From: Duganella sp. CF458
GTDB lineage: Bacteria > Pseudomonadota > Gammaproteobacteria > Burkholderiales > Burkholderiaceae_D
Assembly: GCF_900113115.1 (NCBI RefSeq)
Contig: NZ_FOOF01000003.1
Location: forward strand, 124,001-188,000
Reading direction: 5' to 3'
DNA: 64,000 bases
The notes under the pieces are model-generated. The model was not told where the DNA came from, made no database searches, and saw only the letters and a list, made by a program, of their open reading frames with translations. This document shows positions 25,351 through 34,142 of this stretch, one piece after another; positions within the stretch are counted from its first letter, which is position 1, and the number at the start of each line of letters is the position of its first letter. Made by a program: the position numbers and the translations under genes.

Positions 25351-26928
25351 TCAGGGCTGGCCCAGGCCGGGGTTGCGTTCGACCACGTCGTTCAGGGCCG
25401 CCACCACTTCCGGATCGAACTGGGTGCCGTTGCGGTCGCGGATATAGGTCATCACCTCCGGATACGGCCATGGTTCCTTGTACGGACGCTCGTGCAGCAG
25501 GGAATCGAAGACATCGACCACCGCCACGATGCGCGCTGACAAGGGAATCTGCTTGCCCTTGAGCTGGCTCGGATAACCGCCGCCGTCCCAATGCTCATGA
25601 TGGCCACCGGCAATTTCCGCGCCGTAAGTCAGGTAGCTGACGCCGTCCACCATATTGGCCGCACGTTCCAGCACGCTGCGCCCCACCGCCGCGTGGGTTT
25701 GCATCAAGGCGCGTTCGTCGTCGGTATGGGCGCCCGGCTTCAGGAGGATATGGTCGGGCGTTGCCACCTTGCCCACGTCATGCAGGATGGAGGCGAGGCC
25801 GATCATGTCGACCAGTTGCGGCGTCAGCTCGTCGTCATACACGCCGCGCTCGCGCATGCGCGCAGCGATGGCCGAGGACAGTTGCTGCACGCGCCGCACA
25901 TGGCCGCCGGTGCAGCCATCGCGGAACTCCGCCAGGTCCGCCAGCGCCACCACGGTGGCTTCCTGCGCCTTGCGCAATTGGCCGAACATGTACAGGTTGT
26001 CGAAGGCGGCCGCGATACGCTCGCAGAACACTTCCAGCAGGTCGCGCTGGATCTGGGCCAATGGCCAGGGCGGCGTGACCGAAATCAGCACGTCGCGGCT
26101 TTCCTGGGTGTGGATGAACAGCACGTTGGCGGGGTGTTCGAACTGGCTCTTCTTTTCCTGGAAGGCTTTCCGGATGGTCGGCCACAACGGGTGGTTTTCC
26201 GGCATCTGCTCGTTTTCCGCCAACGGCGCATAGCCGCCGGTGGCCGCCACCACGGTGGTGTCGCCGGTATCGACCTGCATCAGGCACAACACGCCGTCCG
26301 CCCCCACGTCGAGGATCGCGGACACCTGGTTCAGCACGCCGGACGCGAATTCGCGCAGCGAATGGATCTGGTACAGGTTGGTCGCGCCGGCCAGGATCTT
26401 GCCCAGGCCGATGCGCGAACGCTCCAGCATGTTCAGGCTCTCATACGCGCGCAGGGCCGAGATCACCGTGGTGAACAGCTTCTGCGTGGTGAGCTCGGTC
26501 TTCGCCTTGTAGTCGTTGATGTCGTATTCGATGATCACGCGCTGTTCCGGCGCCTGGCCCGGCTGGCCGGTACGCAGCACCACGCGCACGATGGAGTTGT
26601 GCAACTCTTCACGGATGCGGCGCGCCAGCAGCAGGCCGGCATCGTCGGTTTCCATCACCACGTCCAGCAGGACCAGGGCGATGTCCGGCGTATCGCGCAG
26701 GATGTCGAACGCCTCGCGGCCGCTGTAGGCCGAGAACAACTCCAGCTCGCGTCCCTTGAAACTGACATTGCGCAGCGCCAGGCGGGTCACCGCATGCACG
26801 TCCTGGTCGTCGTCCACAATCAGCACGCGCCACAGCCGCTGTTCAGGCGATCCGGTCGAAGTTGGCTGCTTCTCTTCTTCGTCTTCTTCGAGCAGCCAGT
26901 TGTCTTCGACGGCTTGAGGGTCCGCCAT
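25351..26928 (-). CDS. Response regulator with DUF3369 and HD-GYP domain (c-di-GMP phosphodiesterase)
   Basis: This is a 525-residue protein. The receiver domain has VDDD near residues 38-41 and phosphoacceptor Asp89 (VLLDVVME). A GAF-related DUF3369 region spans about 165-320. The C-terminal HD-GYP domain contains ILHDVGKV near 378-385, and HHEHWDGGGYP near 437-450. All key residues appear present, so c-di-GMP hydrolysis under two-component control is expected. An acidic N-terminal tail (LLEEDEEEK) precedes the receiver. It is the first of three - strand signalling genes and is divergent from cheW. The cognate kinase is not in the window. Confidence 0.95.
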   Translation of the reverse strand: MADPQAVEDNWLLEEDEEEKQPTSTGSPEQRLWRVLIVDDDQDVHAVTRLALRNVSFKGRELELFSAYSGREAFDILRDTPDIALVLLDVVMETDDAGLLLARRIREELHNSIVRVVLRTGQPGQAPEQRVIIEYDINDYKAKTELTTQKLFTTVISALRAYESLNMLERSRIGLGKILAGATNLYQIHSLREFASGVLNQVSAILDVGADGVLCLMQVDTGDTTVVAATGGYAPLAENEQMPENHPLWPTIRKAFQEKKSQFEHPANVLFIHTQESRDVLISVTPPWPLAQIQRDLLEVFCERIAAAFDNLYMFGQLRKAQEATVVALADLAEFRDGCTGGHVRRVQQLSSAIAARMRERGVYDDELTPQLVDMIGLASILHDVGKVATPDHILLKPGAHTDDERALMQTHAAVGRSVLERAANMVDGVSYLTYGAEIAGGHHEHWDGGGYPSQLKGKQIPLSARIVAVVDVFDSLLHERPYKEPWPYPEVMTYIRDRNGTQFDPEVVAALNDVVERNPGLGQP

Positions 26929-27072
26929 GAAGTCTCCTTGATCAAAATGCGCTAATCTTTACATCCAGCATAATCAGATTTGACTTGGCTAGCAATTAAA
27001 AATTGCCCGCTCGTAAATCGCTTTGCACTCTGATACGCTTTGACAACACCGATTTTGCTGAAGGAAAAAACC

Positions 27073-27564
27073 ATGCAAGTTACCGCGCAAGAAGACGCTA
27101 GCCAAGGCAAGGAATTCCTGGCATTCAAGCTGGGTGCCGAAGAGTATGGCATCGATATCCTGAAGGTGCAGGAAATCCGCGGTTACGAAGCGGTGACCCG
27201 CATTGCCAATGCGCCCGAGTTCATCAAGGGCGTGATCAACCTGCGCGGCATCATCATTCCGGTGGTGGACATGCGCATCAAGTTCAAGCTGGGCGAACCG
27301 GTGTACGACCAGTTCACGGTGGTGATCATCCTGAACATCAATGGCCGCGTGGTGGGCATGGTGGTGGACTCGGTATCCGACGTGACCACGCTGACGCCCG
27401 AGCAGATCAAGCCGGCGCCGGACCTGGGCACCGCCTTCAGCTCGGAATACATGATCGGCCTCGGCACCATCGACGAGCGCATGCTGATCCTGGTGGATAT
27501 CTACCGCCTGATGGCCAGCCCGGAAATGGGCCTGAGCGAGACCCTGGCCGCCGGCACCGCTTAA
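27073..27564 (+). CDS. cheW: Chemotaxis coupling protein CheW
   Basis: This 163-residue CheW links chemoreceptors to the CheA kinase. The fold-defining segments are present: FLAFKLGAEEYGIDILKVQEI, INLRGIIIPVVDMRIKF, VVGMVVDSVSDV and LILVDIYRL. The ATG at 27073 has AAGGAAAAA upstream; an in-frame codon 11 positions earlier lacks a ribosome site. No cheA or receptor gene is adjacent, so it either serves a chemotaxis system elsewhere or the neighbouring signalling proteins. Its stop overlaps that of the convergent J-domain gene. Confidence 0.96.
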   Translation: MQVTAQEDASQGKEFLAFKLGAEEYGIDILKVQEIRGYEAVTRIANAPEFIKGVINLRGIIIPVVDMRIKFKLGEPVYDQFTVVIILNINGRVVGMVVDSVSDVTTLTPEQIKPAPDLGTAFSSEYMIGLGTIDERMLILVDIYRLMASPEMGLSETLAAGTA

Positions 27565-28511
27565 CCGTTCTTGTGCGTGCAGCCGCTCTGGCCGGCGCCC
27601 AGGTTCAGGTTCTGGTAGCGGATTTCGTATTTGCCGTTCGATAGCTGGTCGACCACCAGCTTGTCGTGCGGCTGCACATAGGCGTAGCGCACGTTCGAGC
27701 GGCGCTCCAGGTCGTACACCTTGATGAACACCGGCGCGGCGTTGGCGCTGTTGTCCAGCGTCAGCTGCATGTCTTCGCCCTTGTTCCCGACCGGGAAACC
27801 TTCCACATAGCCCGACTGTACCGGCCACGGTTCGCCGTTCGGCGCGACGGCCGGGGAGACCTCGGCTTCGCAATCGACGGCGGCGCCAGGCAGCACCACT
27901 TGCGACAGGGCCAGCACCTTGATCGGCGGGGCCGCGGCTGCGGCGATCGACGGTTCCGGCGAATACGGCTTGGCTACGGCCCAGCCATCGTCCGGCGTGA
28001 CCTTTTCCACCCGCGGCGGATGGATTTTCGGGGTGGCGGCGGCGGTGGCCGTCAGCTCCGCAGGGGGCTTGCCGCCCCAGGCGCCGGCCAGCACGCTGGA
28101 CATGGCGCGCGGCTCCGTCACCGTCAACACGCCGCCCAGCCAGCCGGCGGCGGCGGCACCGCTCACCGTGCCCCAGAAGCGCCAGGACTTCAGCACCCGG
28201 CGCCGGCGCGGCAGGTCGAGCTGGTCCGACCAGCCCGGTTCATGCGCCGGCTCGTGCCTGGTGCTTTCCAGCCATTCGATTTCCCATTCTTCCTGGGTGA
28301 TCCACTCATCGTGCTCCTTGCGCCGTTGCGGATCGGACAAGGTGCCATAGGCCGTGTTGACGATCGCCATGATGCGGGCCGCCTTCTCATCCCCCGGATT
28401 CTTATCAGGATGATATTTCTGGCTCAGCGCTTTGTACGCGGCACGTATGACTTCCTGTGGCGCGCCGCGCGCTACCTTCAGGTTGTCATAGTGAGTATGT
28501 ATCTTTCCCAT
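27561..28511 (-). CDS. Membrane-anchored J-domain protein
   Basis: This 316-residue protein has an N-terminal J domain at about residues 5-70 with the HPD motif at 34-36 (QKYHPDKNPGDEKAARIM), the site that stimulates DnaK. A single hydrophobic segment near 135-155 follows an Arg-rich stretch (RRRRVLKSWRFWG), consistent with an inner-membrane anchor and a C-terminal periplasmic part. The C-terminus has Cys residues and a charged/aromatic pattern but no zinc-finger or DnaJ C-terminal domain. It is a J-like co-chaperone rather than DnaJ itself. Its stop overlaps that of cheW on the opposite strand at TTAA. Confidence 0.85.
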   Translation of the reverse strand: MGKIHTHYDNLKVARGAPQEVIRAAYKALSQKYHPDKNPGDEKAARIMAIVNTAYGTLSDPQRRKEHDEWITQEEWEIEWLESTRHEPAHEPGWSDQLDLPRRRRVLKSWRFWGTVSGAAAAGWLGGVLTVTEPRAMSSVLAGAWGGKPPAELTATAAATPKIHPPRVEKVTPDDGWAVAKPYSPEPSIAAAAAPPIKVLALSQVVLPGAAVDCEAEVSPAVAPNGEPWPVQSGYVEGFPVGNKGEDMQLTLDNSANAAPVFIKVYDLERRSNVRYAYVQPHDKLVVDQLSNGKYEIRYQNLNLGAGQSGCTHKNG

Positions 28512-28523
28512 CTCTCAATCATA

Positions 28524-29672
28524 TTACAAACGGTGGCTGCGGTCGCTACGCAGCAATTGCGCGGGCAGCTCGCTGCCGTGGCCAATCACCAGCACCTTGA
28601 ACAATTCTCCCATTTCGGCCGGAGAAAGCAATTTCTGCAGTGCGTTGGCGTGCGGCAGGTAATGCAGCGCGTCGGCCGGGTCGTAGCGCTGGATCAGCTC
28701 GCCGATGCCGGCGCCGAGCAGGAAGCCGGCCTGGCTGTTATAGGCCATGACCTCGGCCCCTGCATCCTGCGCCGCCAGCGCCATCGCGGTGAAGTCGACG
28801 TGGGCGGTGATGTCCTGCAGGCCGGGCAGGTAGAACGGTTCCGCGTGGGCATGGTGCCGGTAGTGGCACATCAGGGTGCCGGTGGCACGGTCACCCAGGT
28901 AGTACTCGCGCGCCGGGAAGCCGTAGTCGAACAGGAAGGCGGCGCCTTTGCCCTGCGCCAGCATGGCGGCCAGCGTGGCCATGAAGGCGCAGCCGGCGGC
29001 ATGCACTTCGGTCACGTAGCCGACCGGCAGGCGTCCGGCATCCGGCACCTGGCGTTCGATTTGCGCCAGCAGCGCGGCGTCGGCGGCCACGGGACGCCAG
29101 GCGAAGCCGGCTTCCGTGGCGGCGACGTGCAGCGATTGCCAGCCCTGTTCGGTGAGGGTGACCACGTCGACCGGCATCGCATCCAGCACTTCATTGCCGA
29201 AGACCGCGCCCTGGAACGATTCGGGCAGCGCATCGAGCCAGCGCACTTGCGGGAAATCGCGCAGCAGCTCCTGCTGGCGCGCGCGCAACTCGCCGGACAG
29301 TTCGACGATGAAATAGCGCTCGACCACGATGCCTGCACCGGCCGCCTCGCTCAGGATGTCCTTGGCCAGCTTGCCGGTCCCGGCGCCGAATTCGAGGATA
29401 TGCGGCGCGCTTTGGGCCATAATAGCGGCTGCAACATGCGCCAGCGATTGCCCGAACAGGGCGCTCAGCTCAGGGGCAGTTGTAAAATCGCCATCTTTGC
29501 CCAGCTTGGCGGCCCCGCCGCTGTAATAGCCCAGGCCGGGCGCATACAGCGCCAGTTCCATGAAGCGCGAGAACGGGACGGCGCCACCTTGCCGCGCGAT
29601 GTCGTCGGCAATCAGGCGCTGCAAGGCTTGGGACGCGGCCAGCGCGTCGGGGGAAGGTGCTGGTAAAGACAT
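28524..29672 (-). CDS. MidA-family SAM-dependent methyltransferase (NDUFAF7-like)
   Basis: This 382-residue protein has the MidA/NDUFAF7 pattern: FMELALYAPGLGYYS near residues 36-50, DFTTAPELSALFGQSLA near 60-76, and the SAM-binding ILEFGAGTGKLAKD near 92-105. VFGNEVLDAMPV follows near 150. In mitochondria the relative methylates an Arg of a complex I subunit; the bacterial substrate is unknown. It lies 12 bases upstream of the J-domain gene on the same strand and is divergent from the SDR gene. Confidence 0.92.
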   Translation of the reverse strand: MSLPAPSPDALAASQALQRLIADDIARQGGAVPFSRFMELALYAPGLGYYSGGAAKLGKDGDFTTAPELSALFGQSLAHVAAAIMAQSAPHILEFGAGTGKLAKDILSEAAGAGIVVERYFIVELSGELRARQQELLRDFPQVRWLDALPESFQGAVFGNEVLDAMPVDVVTLTEQGWQSLHVAATEAGFAWRPVAADAALLAQIERQVPDAGRLPVGYVTEVHAAGCAFMATLAAMLAQGKGAAFLFDYGFPAREYYLGDRATGTLMCHYRHHAHAEPFYLPGLQDITAHVDFTAMALAAQDAGAEVMAYNSQAGFLLGAGIGELIQRYDPADALHYLPHANALQKLLSPAEMGELFKVLVIGHGSELPAQLLRSDRSHRL

Positions 29673-29725
29673 GCCGGCATTGTAGCGGTTCAGCGCTGCC
29701 CGGCGCCATTTTGCTCGTGTTGACT

Positions 29726-30502
29726 ATGACTACAACTTCTCTGGAAAATCCGCGCGTGGCCCTGGTGACCGGCGCCGGCCGCCGCCTGGGACGCGAGATC
29801 GCGCTCGGCCTGGCACGCGCCGGCTGGGATATCGCCGTCCACTATCGCCACTCGCACGACGAGGCGCGCGAAGTGGCGCAAGCCGTGGCCGCCCTGGGCC
29901 GCCGTGCCGTCACGCTGCAATGCGACCTGTCCGATGAAGAAGCCGTGCGCGGCCTGCTGCCGGCGGCGCTGAAGGCGCTGGAGCGGGTCGACTGCGTGGT
30001 CAACAACGCCTCCCTGTTCGATTACGACAGCGACCTGAATTTCAGCCAGGCCCGGCTCGACGCGCACATGCACGCCAATGTCGCGGCGCCGATCCAGCTG
30101 GCGCGCGCCCTGTACGACGCCACGCCGGAAGGCGGCCAGGCCGTGGTTGTGAACCTGCTGGACCAGAAGCTTTATAATCTCAACCCTGATTTCCTGTCCT
30201 ACACCCTGTCCAAGGCGGCGCTGCAGGCGGCCAACACCATGCTGGCCCAGTCGCTGGCGCCAAAGGTCCGGGTAGTGGGCGTGGCGCCCGGCATCACCAT
30301 GGTGTCGGGAGACCAGAGCGAGGAAGGCTTTGCCAAGGCGCACATCCAGACGCCGCTGGGCCGTTCCAGTACTCCCGAGGACATTGCCGCCGCCGTGGTC
30401 TATGCGGCAGGCGCGCGTGCGGTGACCGGCACCACCCTGCTGGTCGATGGCGGCCAGCATTTGCTGCCGTCGCCGCGCGATGTGATGTTCCTTACCAAAT
30501 AA
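29726..30502 (+). CDS. Pteridine reductase-like short-chain dehydrogenase
   Basis: This is a 258-residue SDR. The cofactor motif is TGAGRRLG, which fits the TGX3RXG form of pteridine reductases. The active site has Tyr in SYTLSKAAL. The classical catalytic Ser is replaced by an Asp (NLLDQKLYN) 13 residues before the Tyr, the same spacing as the Asp/Tyr pair of PTR1. This supports reduction of dihydrobiopterin- or dihydromonapterin-type substrates (FolM-like). folB follows 22 bases downstream, which strengthens a pterin role. The ATG at 29726 gives the usual N-terminus; upstream non-ATG starts are possible. Confidence 0.88.
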   Translation: MTTTSLENPRVALVTGAGRRLGREIALGLARAGWDIAVHYRHSHDEAREVAQAVAALGRRAVTLQCDLSDEEAVRGLLPAALKALERVDCVVNNASLFDYDSDLNFSQARLDAHMHANVAAPIQLARALYDATPEGGQAVVVNLLDQKLYNLNPDFLSYTLSKAALQAANTMLAQSLAPKVRVVGVAPGITMVSGDQSEEGFAKAHIQTPLGRSSTPEDIAAAVVYAAGARAVTGTTLLVDGGQHLLPSPRDVMFLTK

Positions 30503-30524
30503 CTTCATTGAAGGTTTACGCACC

Positions 30525-30923
30525 ATGCTGTCCGCCCTGATTCACCCGCAACTGCAAGACTGCCGCCGGCTGTTCCTGCGCAACTATGAAGTGCTGATCA
30601 ATATCGGCGTGCACGATTTCGAGAAGAAAGGCGAGCAGCGCGTCCTGATCAACGTTGACCTGTACATCCCGCTGTCCGTGTCGACCCCGAAGGCCGACGA
30701 ACTGCACGAAGTGGTCGACTACGACTTCATGCGCGAGACCATCGCGCGCCGCATGGCCGAAGGCCACGTGCACCTGCAGGAAACCCTGGTGGACGACGTG
30801 GTGCGGGCGATGCTGGCGCATCCAAGCGTGCGCGCCGCCCGCGTATCGACCATGAAGCCGGATGTGTACCCGGATTGCGAAGGCGTGGGCGTGGAAGTAT
30901 TCCAGATCAAGGACGCAGCATGA
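30525..30923 (+). CDS. folB: Dihydroneopterin aldolase
   Basis: This 132-residue protein belongs to the FolB family, which converts dihydroneopterin to the hydroxymethyl-dihydropterin used for folate. Typical segments are [29 protein letters not shown] near residues 18-45 (split by strands) and [16 protein letters not shown] near 65-80. Conserved Glu and Lys residues of the family are present. It is coupled to ttcA by an ATGA overlap. The neighbouring SDR suggests a small pterin operon. Confidence 0.93.
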   Translation: MLSALIHPQLQDCRRLFLRNYEVLINIGVHDFEKKGEQRVLINVDLYIPLSVSTPKADELHEVVDYDFMRETIARRMAEGHVHLQETLVDDVVRAMLAHPSVRAARVSTMKPDVYPDCEGVGVEVFQIKDAA

Positions 30924-31825
30924 ACGCGGTAGTGGACACCAAGGCCGAAGACAAGACCGCCTACGAGAACAACAAGCTGCACAAGCGCCTGTGCCGCCTG
31001 GTCGGCCAGGCCATCGGCGACTTCAACATGATTGAAGACGGCGACAAGGTGATGGTCTGCCTGTCCGGCGGCAAGGATTCTTACGCCCTGCTCGATATCC
31101 TGATGACGCTGCGCGAGCGCGCGCCGATCAACTTCGAGATCGTGGCCGTCAACCTGGACCAGAAGCAGCCGAACTTCCCGGCCCACATCCTGCCGGCCTA
31201 CCTGGAAAAACTGGGCGTGCCGTTCCACATCGAGAACCAGGACACCTACTCGATCGTCAAGCGCCTGATCCCGGAAGGCAAGACCACCTGTTCGCTGTGC
31301 TCCAGGCTGCGGCGCGGCATCCTGTACCGCGTGGCCGATGAACTGGGCTGCAACAAGATCGCCCTGGGCCACCACCGCGACGACATCCTCGAGACCTTCT
31401 TCCTGAACATGTTCTTCGGCGGGAAGATCAAGGGCATGCCGGCCAAGCTGGTGTCCGACGACGGCAAGCATATGGTGATCCGCCCGCTGGCCTATGTGAA
31501 GGAAGAGGACACCGAGCGCTATGCCGCGGTGAAGAACTTCCCGATCATCCCGTGCGACCTGTGCGGCTCGCAGGAGAACCTGCAGCGCAAGCAGATCAAG
31601 GCCATGCTGCGCGACTGGGAGAAGAAGCACCCGGGCCGCGTGGAGAACACCTTCTCCGCCTTGTCCACCGTGGTGCCGTCGCACCTGATGGACCGCGAGC
31701 TGTTCGGCTTCAAGGACCTGAAGACCGACGGCATCGCCAACCCGCTGGGCGATATCGCCTTCGACGAAGAGCCTTGCTCCACGCCGGCAACCATGCCGGG
31801 CGTGATCCCGCTGCAAGCGGAATAA
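30920..31825 (+). CDS. ttcA: tRNA 2-thiocytidine(32) synthetase TtcA
   Basis: This 301-residue TtcA thiolates C32 of some tRNAs using an iron-sulfur cluster. The PP-loop is [12 protein letters not shown] near residues 45-56, the CxxC pair CSLCSR is near 122, and a further Cys pair (CDLCGS) is near 210. ALGHHRDD is also present. The ATG overlaps the folB stop (ATGA). An upstream in-frame start would extend into folB and is not needed. Confidence 0.96.
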   Translation: MNAVVDTKAEDKTAYENNKLHKRLCRLVGQAIGDFNMIEDGDKVMVCLSGGKDSYALLDILMTLRERAPINFEIVAVNLDQKQPNFPAHILPAYLEKLGVPFHIENQDTYSIVKRLIPEGKTTCSLCSRLRRGILYRVADELGCNKIALGHHRDDILETFFLNMFFGGKIKGMPAKLVSDDGKHMVIRPLAYVKEEDTERYAAVKNFPIIPCDLCGSQENLQRKQIKAMLRDWEKKHPGRVENTFSALSTVVPSHLMDRELFGFKDLKTDGIANPLGDIAFDEEPCSTPATMPGVIPLQAE

Positions 31826-31844
31826 GTCCGCCCCGGGCCGCCGG

Positions 31845-34142
31845 TTAGCGCTGGCCTTCGCGCGAGAAGGAGTAAGGCGCGTCGGCCGGCGCGATGCCGC
31901 GCTGCCGGTTCGGTTGCGCCGACATCTCGACATCGAAGGTAGCGCCGCGCAACAGCTCGTCGTGCCCCAGCCAGTTGCGCTGCAGCGCGCGGCCATTCAG
32001 TTTTGCGGCGCGGATGTAGCGCATGCTGGCGCCGTTGGCCGGTGCATTGACGCGTATCTGCCTGCCGTTCTCCAGGTGCACCGTAGCGTGCTGGAACAGC
32101 GGTGCGCCCACCACGTACTGGCCAATTGCCGGCGTCACCGGATAAAAGCCCAGCGCGGAGAACACATACCAGGCCGAGGTCTGACCATTATCTTCGTCGC
32201 CGCAGTAGCCGTCCGGCGTCGGCTTGTACATGCGGTTCAGCGTTTCGCGGATCCAATACTGCGATTTCCACGGCGCGCCCGCGTAGTTGTACAGGTAGAG
32301 CATATGCTGGATCGGCTGGTTGCCGTGGGCGTACTGGCCCATGTTCGCCACCTGCATCTCGCGGATCTCGTGGATCACGGAACCGTAATAGCTTTCGTCG
32401 AACACGGGCGGCATGCTCATCACGGTGTCCAGCTTGTCGACAAAGGCTGCGCGGCCGCCCATCAGGTTGACCAGGCCGTCGATGTCGTGGAACACCGACC
32501 AGGTGTAATGCCAGCTGTTTCCTTCGGTGAAGGCATCGCCCCATTTGACGGGATTGAACGGCGACTGGAAGCTGCCGTCCTTGTTCCGGCCGCGCATCAG
32601 GCCCGTCTCGGGGTCGAACAGCTTCTTGTAGTTCATGGCGCGCCGGGCGTAGACCCCGATCTCCGATTCGGGCTTGCCGAGCGCCTTACCCAACTGATAG
32701 ATTGCAAAGTCGTCGTAGGCATATTCCAGCGTGCGGGCGGCGTTCTCGTTGATCTTCACGTCGTACGGCACGTAGCCAAGCTCGTTGTAGTACTTGACGC
32801 CCGCGCGGCCCACGGCGCTTACCGGGCCTTCGTTGTCGGCGCCGTGCTTGAGTGCCTGCCACAGGGTTTCGATGTCCGGGCTGCGGCTGCCCTTGATCCA
32901 GGCGTCGGCCACCACCGAGGCGGAGTTGTTGCCGACCATGATGTCGGCGTAGCCGGGGCTCGACCATTCGGGCAGCCAGCCGCCTTCGCGATAAGCATTG
33001 GCCAGGCCGGCCTGCATTTCGCGGTTGATCGATGGATAGACCAGGTTCAGGAAGGGATACAGGGCGCGGAAAGTGTCCCAAAAGCCGGTGCCCGCGAACA
33101 GGTAACCTGGCAATACCTTGCCGTTGTAAGGGCTCCAGTGCACCGGCTGGCCGGCCGCATCGATTTCATACATCTTGTTCGGGAACTGCACCATGCGGTA
33201 CAGGCTTGAGTAGAAAGTGCGCATCTGGTCGATGCTGCCGCCCTCCACTTCCACTTTCGACAGCACCTGGTTCCAGCTTGCCTTGGCGCGGGCGCGCGTG
33301 GTGTCGAAGTCGTCGTTCGCGAGTTCGCGCTGTAAATTCAGTTCGGCCTGCTCCGGGCTGATGAAGGAAGACGCGACCTTCATGTGTACCTGCTCGCCGC
33401 GCCTGGTCTTGAAGCCGACGATGGCGCCACTATGCTGGCTTTCCATTTCAAGCGCGCCTTCCAACAGTTCCTTGCCGCGCCATACGTCGGTGGAGGCGAA
33501 AGGCTTGTCGAACACCATTACGAAATAGAGGCGGAAATTGGATGGGAGCGGGCCGCGCGCATAGCGCGTGCTGTAGCCAATCACCTTGCGCTGCTCTGGA
33601 AGTATCTTGACGTAGGAACCTTTGTCGAACGCATCCACCACCACATAGCTCTTGTCCGACTCAGGGAATGTGAAGCGAAACTGGGCGGCACGTTCGGTCG
33701 GCGTTAGTTCCGCAGTGACGTTGGCGTCTGCCAGGTAGACGCTGTAGTAGTATGGCTTGGAAATTTCCGCCTTGTGCGAGAACACGCTGGCGCGCTCGTC
33801 TTCCGTGAAGCGCTTGGCGCCTGTCACCGGCATGACCGCGAACTGCCCGTAATCGTTCATCCAGGGCGATGGCTGGTGCGTCTGCTTCAAGCCGCGCAGC
33901 TTGTCGGCTTCGTACTGGTAGGTCCAGCCATTGCCCATCTTGCCGGTCTGCGGCGTCCACAGGTTCATGCCCCAGGGGACCGCAATAGCGGGATAGGTAT
34001 TCCCATTCGACATTTCCGGTTTGCTGGAAGTGCCCATCAGGGGATTCACCCATTCGACCGGGTCGCTGATCTTGCCGACGAATTGTGCTGCAGCGGGTGC
34101 CGCCGCACATGCGAGGGCCAATGCAAATGCGAATGTCTTCAT
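31845..34142 (-). CDS. GH92-family alpha-mannosidase-like glycoside hydrolase (copy 2)
   Basis: This 765-residue exported protein has a clear signal peptide (MKTFAFALALACAAAPAAAQ). GH92 hallmarks are the N-terminal VNPLMGT and GNTYPAIAVPWGM, the TEGNSWHYTW motif holding the likely acid Glu, and GDEDNGQTSAWYVFSALGFYP holding the likely base Asp. GH92 enzymes are calcium-dependent exo-alpha-mannosidases acting on N-glycan or mannan fragments; linkage preference cannot be read here. Its ATG overlaps the stop of the preceding GH92 gene (ATGA), so the two are coupled. Confidence 0.93.
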   Translation of the reverse strand: MKTFAFALALACAAAPAAAQFVGKISDPVEWVNPLMGTSSKPEMSNGNTYPAIAVPWGMNLWTPQTGKMGNGWTYQYEADKLRGLKQTHQPSPWMNDYGQFAVMPVTGAKRFTEDERASVFSHKAEISKPYYYSVYLADANVTAELTPTERAAQFRFTFPESDKSYVVVDAFDKGSYVKILPEQRKVIGYSTRYARGPLPSNFRLYFVMVFDKPFASTDVWRGKELLEGALEMESQHSGAIVGFKTRRGEQVHMKVASSFISPEQAELNLQRELANDDFDTTRARAKASWNQVLSKVEVEGGSIDQMRTFYSSLYRMVQFPNKMYEIDAAGQPVHWSPYNGKVLPGYLFAGTGFWDTFRALYPFLNLVYPSINREMQAGLANAYREGGWLPEWSSPGYADIMVGNNSASVVADAWIKGSRSPDIETLWQALKHGADNEGPVSAVGRAGVKYYNELGYVPYDVKINENAARTLEYAYDDFAIYQLGKALGKPESEIGVYARRAMNYKKLFDPETGLMRGRNKDGSFQSPFNPVKWGDAFTEGNSWHYTWSVFHDIDGLVNLMGGRAAFVDKLDTVMSMPPVFDESYYGSVIHEIREMQVANMGQYAHGNQPIQHMLYLYNYAGAPWKSQYWIRETLNRMYKPTPDGYCGDEDNGQTSAWYVFSALGFYPVTPAIGQYVVGAPLFQHATVHLENGRQIRVNAPANGASMRYIRAAKLNGRALQRNWLGHDELLRGATFDVEMSAQPNRQRGIAPADAPYSFSREGQR

